A stretch of DNA of 64,000 nucleotides from the NCBI GenBank assembly GCA_963931925.1, contig OZ007569.1:7227957-7291956 (forward strand), written 5' to 3'. The position numbers and the translations under genes were made by a program. The notes under the pieces were generated by a model that was not told the origin of the DNA, made no database searches, and saw only the letters and a program-made list of their open reading frames with translations. Source of the stretch: Onchidella celtica. Its lineage: Eukaryota > Mollusca > Gastropoda > Systellommatophora > Onchidiidae. Below are positions 55,763 through 64,000 of the stretch, piece by piece; positions within the stretch are counted from its first letter, which is position 1, and each line of letters begins with the position of its first letter.

Positions 55763-58700
55763 ATGGCCGAACTACAGAAATATTTGGAACTGGCCCAATC
55801 ATTTGGCATACCGGAAGCTCAGCGTGCTTCTTGGGTAGACCAGAAACTGAAAGAAGAACGAGAAGAAAAGGCCGCGGAGAGATTACGAGAAGAAAAGGCC
55901 GCGGAGAGATTACGAGAAGAAAAGGCCGCGGAGAGATTACGAGAAGAAAAGGCCGCGGAGAGATTACGAGAAGAAAAGGCCGCGGAGATATTACGAGAAG
56001 AAAAAGCCGCGGAACGAGAAGATAGAGCCGCGGAACGCGCGGAAAAACAGGCTCAAAGAGAGTACGAGCTCGCTTTGAAACAGTTAGAATCGAAGCAAGC
56101 CCAACCTACCGGGGCTCCGGAAGTTACTTCCAATAATAAAACGAAGCCTAAATTGCCAACCTTTAATGATAAGGTTGATCGTATTGATTCCTACCTACAC
56201 CGCTTCGAACTCCATGCCGTTTGCGCGGGATGGCAGCGTAGTGAGTACACGTCATGCCTCGCCAATCTTTTGACAGGGAGAGCGTTGGAAGTTTTCCATA
56301 GCCTCACTATTGATGACGCTAGGGACTATGACATTCTAAAGACCGCGCTATTAAAGCGTTTCCAACATACGGAAGATGGATTTCATAAGCGTTTCCGCGA
56401 TTGCAAGCCGGAGGCATCTGAGAATTTCTCTACTTACGTGGACCGCCTCCGCCACCTACTCAGCCGTTGGACTGAGTTGGCCGGTGTGGAAGAGGGAAAC
56501 TATAAGAAACTATATGATTTGATAATTAAAGACCAAATATATATGTCCTGCCACACGGACCTGGTGGCGCATTTTAAGGAACAAGCCCCCAAAACTACCG
56601 TCGAGATAACATCGATAGCGGAACGGTATGCTGCAGCTCACCCTAATCGATCGTTAGCTAAAGCTAAAGTAAACGAACCGTGTTACGCCGGCGCTGCTAC
56701 TAAGACACCGGTACCGTCGAGACAATCAAGACAGCCCTTTCGACAGTCGCCGCAGGTTCGTCCACGGTCCGAGCCGCGGGTTAGCAGGAGGCAACCGAAT
56801 CCCCATAAATTTTCTCGGGACTGGGAACCCCGATATACACGTCCTTTCCCTACCGGAGGACCGTGTAACAACTACTATCAAGCGCCCACATTTCCTTCTT
56901 ATCGAGGTACACCTCGAAGGGATGATAATCCAGTCTACTGTTATAGATGTGGCGCCGGAGGCCACATTGCGCGACAATGCAGAGTTAGATTAGATGCGGC
57001 AAATGCATGCTCTGTAGCATTCACCGAAAACCGCGGTTACAGAACTAGGAATGCCGAAACCGTAGATAAAGTTATTCCAGTGATGTCCGCCCTCCACGAG
57101 CGAGGCGCGCTGACATTGTATGAGGGACGAGTAAACGCCATACGAGCATCCGTATTGCGAGATTCAGGCTGTACCACCGTCGGTGTACGTGAATCCCTGG
57201 TCCGTCCTGCACAACTCCTGGATCGCGATGCGACTTGCATTACTTTTGGTGGTTCAGTTGAACATTTTCGTTTGGCGGAAATATATGTTGACACACCGTT
57301 TATAACTGGTGTTGTCACGGCCTGCGTGCTACCAAATCCGGTCGCCGACCTAATCATTGGGAATATTCCCCACTTAAAGGACGTCTCCGATTGCGAACTC
57401 GGGATTTGGGATGATAACGACATTGCGTGTGTCACGACAAGACAACAATCGCGTCGCCAGAGTGACGACACATTACGATCGCCTGTCGTCGATTTGGATG
57501 TAACCCCCGAGATTTTTCGTAACGAACAGCGCACAGATCCATCACTAAAGCCCCTCTTTGCTAAGATTGATCCGGACAACCCGGATACATCCAGGTTCTG
57601 CCTTAAAGACGACCTCCTATATCGCGTTTTTCGGGGAAAGCGCGAAACTATTTTGCAATTGGTCATACCGAGATCATTTCGCCGAGACATCACCCGCCTC
57701 GCGCACGACACGCCATTGGCGGGCCACCAAGGCAAAGCGAGAACAAAATCGAGAGTCCTGTCTCAGTTTTTTTGGCCCGGGGTTTACGGGGACATAAATA
57801 GCTATGTGTCGCGTTGCGATACATGCCAGAAAAGAACCCCCAAAGGAAAAACTTCGCGGGCGCCTATACAAGAGATGCCGCCGGTTTCCACTCCATTTCA
57901 GCGAGTTGCCGTCGACATCGTCGGGCCATTACCGAAGTCGGATAGAGGCCATCGGTTTATTCTATCAGTAATCGATTATGCCACCCGTTGGCCTGAGGCT
58001 GTCCCTTTAAAGGAAATATCGGCCGATCACGTCGCCGAGGCATTGGTGACCATATTCACACGTGTCGGATTCCCGTCCGAATTATTATCTGATAGAGGTC
58101 CGCAATTCACCTCTGACCTTTTCAGGAAAGTATTGGAACTCACGGGCATTAGGCAGAAACTTACGTCGCCATACCATCCACAGTCCAATGGCTGTTGCGA
58201 GCGCTGGAATGCCACTATGAAAACTATGCTGGCACGCGTTTCCGCCGATAGACCTGGTGACTGGGACCGTCGACTTCCGGCCATCTTGTTCGCATATAGG
58301 GAACTCCCAAATGCGACAACGGGTTTTTCCCCGTTTGAACTGTTATACGGTCGAAAACCACGTGGCCCGATGGCCATTTTACGCGATTTATACGCCGGTT
58401 CTGATACCGACGTTCCTGATACGCGATCCGCGTATCAGTACATAGTCGATCTCCGACATAGAATAGTTAATGCATGCGACCTGGCTCGACAATTTGCATG
58501 CGTACGGACCAGGTCATTTATAGGATATCGCGATCAGGGTAGTCGGTTAAGAACCCTGTCAGTCGGAGATCGGGCATTGGTGCTGTTACCAGAAACGAAT
58601 AACAAACTACTCCTCACTTGGAAAGGCCCCTTTCTAGTTAAAAAGCGACTCTCGAGAGTTAATTATCTCATTACCATACGTGGTAACGATAAGGTGTACC

Positions 58701-60265
58701 ATATTAATATGTTGAAAAAGTATCTTACCGATGATCAAACTCATCACGATCATTCATGCCATGTTGTGGCCCAAGCAAACGCAGCGATGGTCACTATCGA
58801 TGACAACGACCGGGAGCCATTATCTATGACAAGATCGCTCCTATCCTTGCAAGCCACAGAGGACGCGACTTCCGTTAATATCAATCCAGAGCTGGATCAA
58901 AGTAAGACACAGGACATCATGAATCTTGTTCGGGAGTTTTCGCCAGTATTCACTGATTTGCCGGGTAAAACATCCTTAGTTCAACACGTCATCCGGTTGC
59001 ACTCGGACGTACCCGTGTTTGTCAAACCCTACCCGCGCCCGCTGCAAGCGCACGACACCATACAGTCCGAGGTGGAAAAGATGCTCAGCTTAGGAGTCAT
59101 TGAGCGCTCGACGAGCCCTTACTGCTCGCCGATTGTACTAGTAAAGAAAACAGACGGTTCCGTTAGATTTTGTATCGATTACAGGAAGCTTAACGCCCTA
59201 ACCATTTACGATGCTGAACCTATCCCGAATCAGGAAGATCTATTTGCGCGATTGGCCGAGTCGTCCGTGTTTTCGAAAATAGATTTGGCTAAAGGCTACT
59301 GGCAAATCCCAATGGAAGAGGCCAGTAAACAGTACACAGCGTTTCAGACCCCTATGGGTCTCATGCAATGGAGATTCATGCCATTCGGTCTCGTAACGGC
59401 ACCAGCGACATTTGCGAGGATGATGAACATCCTATTGCAGCAGACACCATGCGTCCTAAGCTACTTTGACGACATTTGCGCTTTCCATACGGATTGGAAA
59501 GGCCACTTAGAAGCACTTCGTCAAGTGCTTAGTAAACTTCGAGATGCAGGGCTTACAGCTAAGCCTAGCAAAGTCTTCCTGGGTTATACGAAGATTAACT
59601 TTCTGGGACATACTATCGCCAAAGGCGTCCAAACACCGGACGACAGTAAGATAAGTAAGATTTTAAAACTCCAGGCTCCTCATACTAAGAAGCAGGTTCG
59701 TAGCCTGTTAGGCTTCTTAAGCTATTATCGGAAATTTGTTCCTAATTTTTCGGCCCTTACGGCCCCGTTATCCGATCTTACAAGAAAAGACAGACCCAAC
59801 AAAATTACCTGGAATACGCAGTGCGCCACCGCGCTCGCGACAGTGCAGCAACTGTTCTCCAGTTCGCCGCTGCTTATACTACCGAATATTAGGCGCACCT
59901 TCACCGTCCGAACTGACGCGTCGGACCAGGGAATTGGAGCTGTTTTGCTTCAGGAAAGAGATGGCTTATTGCGCCCTTGTATGTACGCTAGCCGGAAATT
60001 ACTTCCGAGAGAGCAGAGATACGCTATTATAGAGCGAGAATGCCTGGCGATTGTATACGCCGTAGACGCGTTTTCCCGCTACCTACTTATGACAGAATTC
60101 GTCATCGAGACAGACCATAAACCGTTGTTATTTTTAAAATCGAACCGAGCCAAGAACGCTCGTTTGACCAGATGGAGTCTGGCCCTTCAGGAATACCGCT
60201 TCATTATAAAGGCCATTCCTGGTGGAGATAATGTCCATGCCGACCTATTATCACGGTTACCTTAA
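55763..60265 (+). CDS. Gag-Pol polyprotein of element 2, complete
   Basis: This 1500-codon frame runs from MAELQKYLEL, the same opening as element 1, to LLSRLP. Residues 30-110 are a charged helix containing EEKAAERLR repeats. Capsid begins at about 130 (KLPTFNDKVDRI), with a SCAN-like part at 188-296. There is one CCHC knuckle at 393-406. The protease has D-S-G at 467-469. Integrase has its HHCC domain before D718, D777 and E813 (a D-X58-D-X35-E spacing), followed by a GPF chromatin-side module (WKGPF). RT follows with FCIDYRKLN, YFDD (1234-1237) and FLGH. RNase H has D1385, a RECLAIVYAV segment and TDHKPLLFL. Gag, protease, integrase, RT and RNase H would be released by the element protease. 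No stop or frameshift separates Gag from Pol, so the Gag:Pol ratio must be set another way. Confidence 0.96.
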   Translation: MAELQKYLELAQSFGIPEAQRASWVDQKLKEEREEKAAERLREEKAAERLREEKAAERLREEKAAERLREEKAAEILREEKAAEREDRAAERAEKQAQREYELALKQLESKQAQPTGAPEVTSNNKTKPKLPTFNDKVDRIDSYLHRFELHAVCAGWQRSEYTSCLANLLTGRALEVFHSLTIDDARDYDILKTALLKRFQHTEDGFHKRFRDCKPEASENFSTYVDRLRHLLSRWTELAGVEEGNYKKLYDLIIKDQIYMSCHTDLVAHFKEQAPKTTVEITSIAERYAAAHPNRSLAKAKVNEPCYAGAATKTPVPSRQSRQPFRQSPQVRPRSEPRVSRRQPNPHKFSRDWEPRYTRPFPTGGPCNNYYQAPTFPSYRGTPRRDDNPVYCYRCGAGGHIARQCRVRLDAANACSVAFTENRGYRTRNAETVDKVIPVMSALHERGALTLYEGRVNAIRASVLRDSGCTTVGVRESLVRPAQLLDRDATCITFGGSVEHFRLAEIYVDTPFITGVVTACVLPNPVADLIIGNIPHLKDVSDCELGIWDDNDIACVTTRQQSRRQSDDTLRSPVVDLDVTPEIFRNEQRTDPSLKPLFAKIDPDNPDTSRFCLKDDLLYRVFRGKRETILQLVIPRSFRRDITRLAHDTPLAGHQGKARTKSRVLSQFFWPGVYGDINSYVSRCDTCQKRTPKGKTSRAPIQEMPPVSTPFQRVAVDIVGPLPKSDRGHRFILSVIDYATRWPEAVPLKEISADHVAEALVTIFTRVGFPSELLSDRGPQFTSDLFRKVLELTGIRQKLTSPYHPQSNGCCERWNATMKTMLARVSADRPGDWDRRLPAILFAYRELPNATTGFSPFELLYGRKPRGPMAILRDLYAGSDTDVPDTRSAYQYIVDLRHRIVNACDLARQFACVRTRSFIGYRDQGSRLRTLSVGDRALVLLPETNNKLLLTWKGPFLVKKRLSRVNYLITIRGNDKVYHINMLKKYLTDDQTHHDHSCHVVAQANAAMVTIDDNDREPLSMTRSLLSLQATEDATSVNINPELDQSKTQDIMNLVREFSPVFTDLPGKTSLVQHVIRLHSDVPVFVKPYPRPLQAHDTIQSEVEKMLSLGVIERSTSPYCSPIVLVKKTDGSVRFCIDYRKLNALTIYDAEPIPNQEDLFARLAESSVFSKIDLAKGYWQIPMEEASKQYTAFQTPMGLMQWRFMPFGLVTAPATFARMMNILLQQTPCVLSYFDDICAFHTDWKGHLEALRQVLSKLRDAGLTAKPSKVFLGYTKINFLGHTIAKGVQTPDDSKISKILKLQAPHTKKQVRSLLGFLSYYRKFVPNFSALTAPLSDLTRKDRPNKITWNTQCATALATVQQLFSSSPLLILPNIRRTFTVRTDASDQGIGAVLLQERDGLLRPCMYASRKLLPREQRYAIIERECLAIVYAVDAFSRYLLMTEFVIETDHKPLLFLKSNRAKNARLTRWSLALQEYRFIIKAIPGGDNVHADLLSRLP
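55857..55995 (+). repeat. In-frame 27-bp tandem repeat within Gag
   Basis: The unit AGAAGAAAAGGCCGCGGAGA plus seven bases is repeated about five times, nearly identically, each encoding nine residues of the EEKAAERLR type. The last units are more diverged. Near-identity at DNA level indicates recent expansion. The product is a longer charged helix. Element 1 has a similar but more degenerate Gln/Glu/Lys repeat at the same place. Confidence 0.88.
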
Positions 60266-60884
60266 TCTTGTTGTATTTTAGTCTGTCATATGTATTGGCG
60301 TTGGATACTGATTAGCACCTCATTCAGAGACCGAGGGATGGTATCACATATTGTTCACCCATTGTGAACACTTTTCACCTACCCCTGTGCTTTCCTTTGT
60401 TCCAACAGCTATTTTACTGACGTCGACCCGTATTTTGGCCACACCAGACGTTGTTGCCCAGGGTCGAGGACGAGAAGTCATGGCAGACCAGGAGTCCAGA
60501 TCCACTAATGCCATCGATGCTACTATAGTTATCTTTTCTTGAGTATTATTCATTGTATGTATGCATTCCTGATGACATTCGCACAGGATCAGTGTTGTAC
60601 TCTAAAATTTTAGAGTTATGATTGTTAATGTCTACCTATTTAGAGGTAAGATTTAATCCTCAGAGAGATATATACTTTTGGACGGAGCCTTAAGATTTTC
60701 ATGAAGTTTTGTCCATCAATGATACCCGTCCTGTAGGTTTTTTTTCAACTTTAGTACTAGTCTTAGTTATTACCTAGTATTCTTAGTTAAGTGAACCTTT
60801 CGAGCAATTTCTCGACTCATGCCTTCCCCTTACGATAATCATTTATATCGTTAAAATTGCAAATTTTAACTGGGGTGGGGGATG
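60266..60884 (+). other. 3' untranslated region and polypurine tract of element 2
   Basis: About 620 bp without a convincing open frame separate Pol from the 3' LTR; there is no envelope gene. GGGGTGGGGGATG at 60872-60884 is the probable plus-strand primer and nearly matches element 1. Confidence 0.75.
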
Positions 60885-62110
60885 TGTCATGATTCGGATG
60901 TTATTAAAACTCACGCAGAGAGTGAGTTGTTGTTGTTTACCAGGGCCATGAGAAATTGGCTGGTGGCCTTGAACGGTCCTCGCCAAATTATAGTTGGTGA
61001 GTAAATAAATGTAAAGTTAAACTGTTAGATTCACGCTTGTGGGTTTTAATGTTCGTGATTAATAAGTAATGGAGTAGGGGTGAAACAAGGTGGGGACAGT
61101 TGACATTGTTAAGTATGACTAGACAAGTTTTTGCACGTTAACTGGCTGGTAGAATAGTGCAGACGTATTACTACAGTTAAAATGGTGGGAGGTTTCGACC
61201 TATGAGATAGCTGAACTAATTGGGCCAGCGGACTAGCACGCTGGGTAGTTAGATAGTATATAACATCGTGTAACGTTCAGATTAAGTGAATACAGACGAG
61301 AGAAGCATCGTTTCGTGAAGTATCTCCGGTTGGCCAGTACCTGAACTGTGTGGTCTGAAGACTAAGAAGTCCTTGCTAACGGACTGACTGAGCTCTAGAA
61401 AGAAAGGTCTGAGTGGGCTGACCTTTGAAAGCCCACGCTGCGCTATTTTGATGTTCGCGCCTCTCAGTAGGCGTGAGCAATGGTAATATATCTTAATTAT
61501 TCAAGTATAATAGAGATCGGAGATAGAGAGAGAACTACAGCCTCATAGGAAGACTAAGGAAACCCCAGCTGGCACTCGACCACGAGTGTCCTGTATGATA
61601 GATCTATTGCCATAGTATGATTGGAATAATATAGCACATTGTTGATGAATTGAATAGTGATTGTGCATAAAATATAGTCTTTTGGCAACTGCTTAAATTA
61701 CCTACAAGCCGAAGAGTGCTTCTGTAGGCTTTGAACGTACTGGGCTCTCCTAACATTTAAGCCCATATGATTTATGGAGAGTTTGCCTGGCGACTGGCCA
61801 GTGGCGACTCAACTGTCACTTTAAATTGATATCCAGTTTCGTATAATATACCTATTTACTATTGATTGCAGTACCTCCATAGTTACATGAATATCATTGG
61901 TTAAGTTATTAATTAGAGTTTTTGGTTTGAATATATACCTCTATTGTCTTTTGTTTTGTTATTAATATTTATGTAAACTATGGCCTGACCGGCCTGACAT
62001 ATATACGCTCTAGTTATTTAGTACTTTTCTTGTGTGGTTGTGTCCGAGTGTGAGTTAGCTGCCTCTCGTGCAGTCGTAACATCCCCAAGACCCTAACTCT
62101 GCTCGTGACA
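60885..62110 (+). repeat. 3' LTR of element 2
   Basis: This is 1226 bp from TGTCATGATT to CTCGTGACA, followed by CTGTA. I saw no difference from the 5' LTR on reading both through. Confidence 0.95.
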
Positions 62111-62115
62111 CTGTA

Positions 62116-63236
62116 CGTGCAGCTGTTGTTTCATTTTATTGTAATTTTCATAGTGATGTTTTGTGTGTTGGTGTGAAAAAATAAGCTGTTACTTTTGCTT
62201 CCTCCATTTAGACATGAGATCCCAGTATTTATTGTCACACGAACTATCAACATTAAATCTTTTAAGTAAGGGAAACGAACCTGGAACGAACTAGGGCTTT
62301 TGGGACGAACAAATTTCTTTTTTTGTTCCAATAAATACAGCATCTCTTCTACTTTTGCTTCTACTTTTTACTTTTCAAATGCATCTCTGGCGCCTAACAC
62401 CTTGGACAGACTGATGGCAACCAGTGGACAAAAGAGACACAAAGGAACTAGTCAAGAATAGCATTAGGCTGGTGCCCCGAGAAACAAAGATCTTCATCCG
62501 GACGTTAGCGCATTGGGAAAAACTGTAGTTTTCGTTGGTCCGCGCAGTTACCCGGTAATTAAGGCCTTTGACTTGGGCGCGAGATATCAGACATTAGAAC
62601 CTCCCTGTGGGCGGGGCTCAGTGTGATTGCTCGCCTTATTACAGGGCTGCTCACTTTTCGGTGGCGTGACGGGATTCCAAGTCTCATCTCTGGAGTAACC
62701 TCTAGTCTTTGTGCTGAAAGGGGCTGAACATTCCTTTCAAGCCAAACCAACCAAACAAATAAATACATGCAAACACGTTTTGGTTGCCAGTTGAATCATG
62801 CGGGGATGGTGAAACAGACGAACGATGGACGTCATTGTCGGGGCCAGAGTCTGCGGAAACGTTACATGTAATTATTTCAGACAATTTAGGTCAAATTTTC
62901 TAATTAATGACTGAAGTTTACGCCAATTAAGTCATTCACAAAAAGAAAGGAAGTCATTTAGCCAGAATTACAGCGGGTGAACAAAAGTATAGAAAAATGT
63001 ATTTTGTAGAGCCCAATATTGGTGGAAGCGCACACGGTTAGCTTGCCAATGGCATCCTTTATGTTCTGATCCCCCAGGGAATTTACTGTCATCTTATGCC
63101 TGCTTAGCTCTACTGCAACTCATTGCCTTGAACTAGATGTTCATCCACTTGACAAAAATGATGAGCACTCCACATTAAACACTTGCAACCATAACTGTGA
63201 TATTTTTATTCAAAATTGAAAGATAGGAACAGGCTG
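62116..63236. other. Non-coding stretch between element 2 and its antisense relative
   Basis: No gene, RNA or repeat boundary that I can support. Open frames are short and featureless. Confidence 0.5.
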
Positions 63237-64000
63237 TGTCACGAGCAGAGTTAGGGTCTTGGGGATGTTATGACTGCACGAGAGGCAGCTAACTCACACT
63301 CGGACACAACCACACAAGAAAAGTATCAAATAACTAGAGCGTATATCTATGTCAGGCCGGTCAGGCCATCTTATTATTTAAATATTAATAAACAAAACAA
63401 AAGACAATAGAGGTATATTCAAAGCAATAAATTCTAATTACTAACTTAATCTATGATATTCATGTAACTATGGTTCCTTATTGGATGTACTGCAATCAAT
63501 AGCAAATGGGTATATTATACGAAACTAGATATCAATCTAAAGTGACAGTTGAGTCGCCACTGGCCAGTCGCCAGGCAAACTCTCCCTAAATCATATGGGC
63601 TTGAATGTTAGGAGAGCCCAGTACGTTCCAAGCCTACAGAAGCACACTTCGGCTTGTAGGTAATTAAACAGTTGCAAAAGACTATATATATATATACACA
63701 ATCACTATTCAATTCATCAACAATGTGCTATATTACTTCAATCATACTATGGAGATAGATCTCGTTCGTCGAGTGCCAGCTGGGGTTTCCTTAGACTTCC
63801 TATGAGGCTGTGGTTCTCTCTCTATCTCTGAACTTCTATTATGCTTAGACAAATAAGATATGTTACCGTTGGTCACGCCTACTGGTAGGCGCGAACATCA
63901 AAAGAGCGCAGCGTGGGCTTTTAAAGGTCAGCCCACTCAGACCTTTCTTTCTAGAGCTCAGTCAGTCCGATTAGCAAGGACTTCTAGTCTTCAGATCACA
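63237..64000 (-). mobile_element. Partial antisense LTR of the element 2 family (runs off the window)
   Basis: On the plus strand it starts TGTCACGAGCAGAGTTAGGG, the complement of the element 2 LTR end, and follows that LTR for 764 bp with scattered substitutions and small indels, covering roughly LTR positions 465-1226. It may be a solo LTR or the 3' LTR of a full minus-strand element continuing beyond 64000. It is clearly older than, or from a different subfamily than, element 2. Confidence 0.9.

Larger units (their letters stand above)
53349..62110 (+). mobile_element. Element 2: intact Gmr1-like Ty3/gypsy LTR retrotransposon
   Basis: This 8762-bp element has 1226-bp LTRs that look identical by eye, a CTGTA 5-bp target duplication, an uninterrupted 1500-codon Gag-Pol frame and a polypurine tract (60872-60884). 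The order Gag, protease, integrase, RT, RNase H matches element 1 and the Gmr1-like group. No envelope-like frame follows Pol. All catalytic motifs I looked for are present. It appears to be a recent and possibly still competent copy. It belongs to a different family from element 1, because the LTR sequences are not alignable beyond their ends. Confidence 0.95.

Noticed and set aside
55678..56025. 115-codon frame overlapping the start of element 2 Gag
   Set aside because: It is an alternative phase of the 27-bp Gag repeat and has no counterpart in element 1.
60266..60884. Envelope gene downstream of Pol in element 2
   Set aside because: The region has no frame long enough and no signal peptide or membrane segment; the element is not retrovirus-like in that sense.

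Overview
This window looks like non-coding, repeat-dominated nuclear DNA from a metazoan, most likely a marine invertebrate; a mollusc is my guess, at low confidence. The evidence is AT-leaning sequence with very long micro- and minisatellites, LTR retrotransposons, 5'-truncated non-LTR retrotransposon (LINE) tails, and hAT, PIF/Harbinger, piggyBac-like and TA-flanked DNA elements. I recognise no host protein-coding exon, tRNA, rRNA or bacterial-type operon. Most other open frames are frames through simple repeats or chance.

Two complete LTR retrotransposons dominate. Element 1 (6148-14398) has 1191-bp LTRs and a CCAAC target duplication. Element 2 (53349-62110) has 1226-bp LTRs and a CTGTA target duplication. 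Both encode one Gag-Pol frame in the order Gag, protease, integrase, reverse transcriptase, RNase H. Integrase lies upstream of RT, which is a Ty1/copia-like order in an element whose RT is clearly Ty3/gypsy; this is the hallmark of the Gmr1-like group. Element 2 has an uninterrupted 1500-residue polyprotein and LTRs that look identical by eye, so it is young and may be competent. Element 1 has LTRs differing at only two sites I could find. However, most of its integrase catalytic core is deleted in frame, and an antisense LINE tail interrupts its RNase H domain. It may therefore be a defective copy spread by proteins supplied in trans. Each element is followed on its 3' side by an older antisense LTR of its own family (14505-15201, and 63237 to the window end).

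Layout: 1-6.1 kb is non-coding with a MITE and a perfect palindrome; 6.1-15.2 kb is element 1 plus the old LTR; 15-23.7 kb holds dispersed repeats, GA, TCTG and TAG arrays and a LINE tail; 23.7-28 kb is unremarkable. From 28-32.4 kb there is a dispersed repeat family, a piggyBac-like MITE, a 25-bp minisatellite of about 36 copies and a TA-flanked MITE. From 32-40.7 kb the sequence is mostly unique with fold-back elements. From 40.7-49 kb there is a microsatellite belt ending in a 3.9-kb TCTAA satellite with higher-order structure. At 51.1-52.5 kb a decayed hAT transposon contains a Harbinger-type element. Element 2 and an antisense relative fill 53.3-64 kb.

All alignments and identities here were made by eye.
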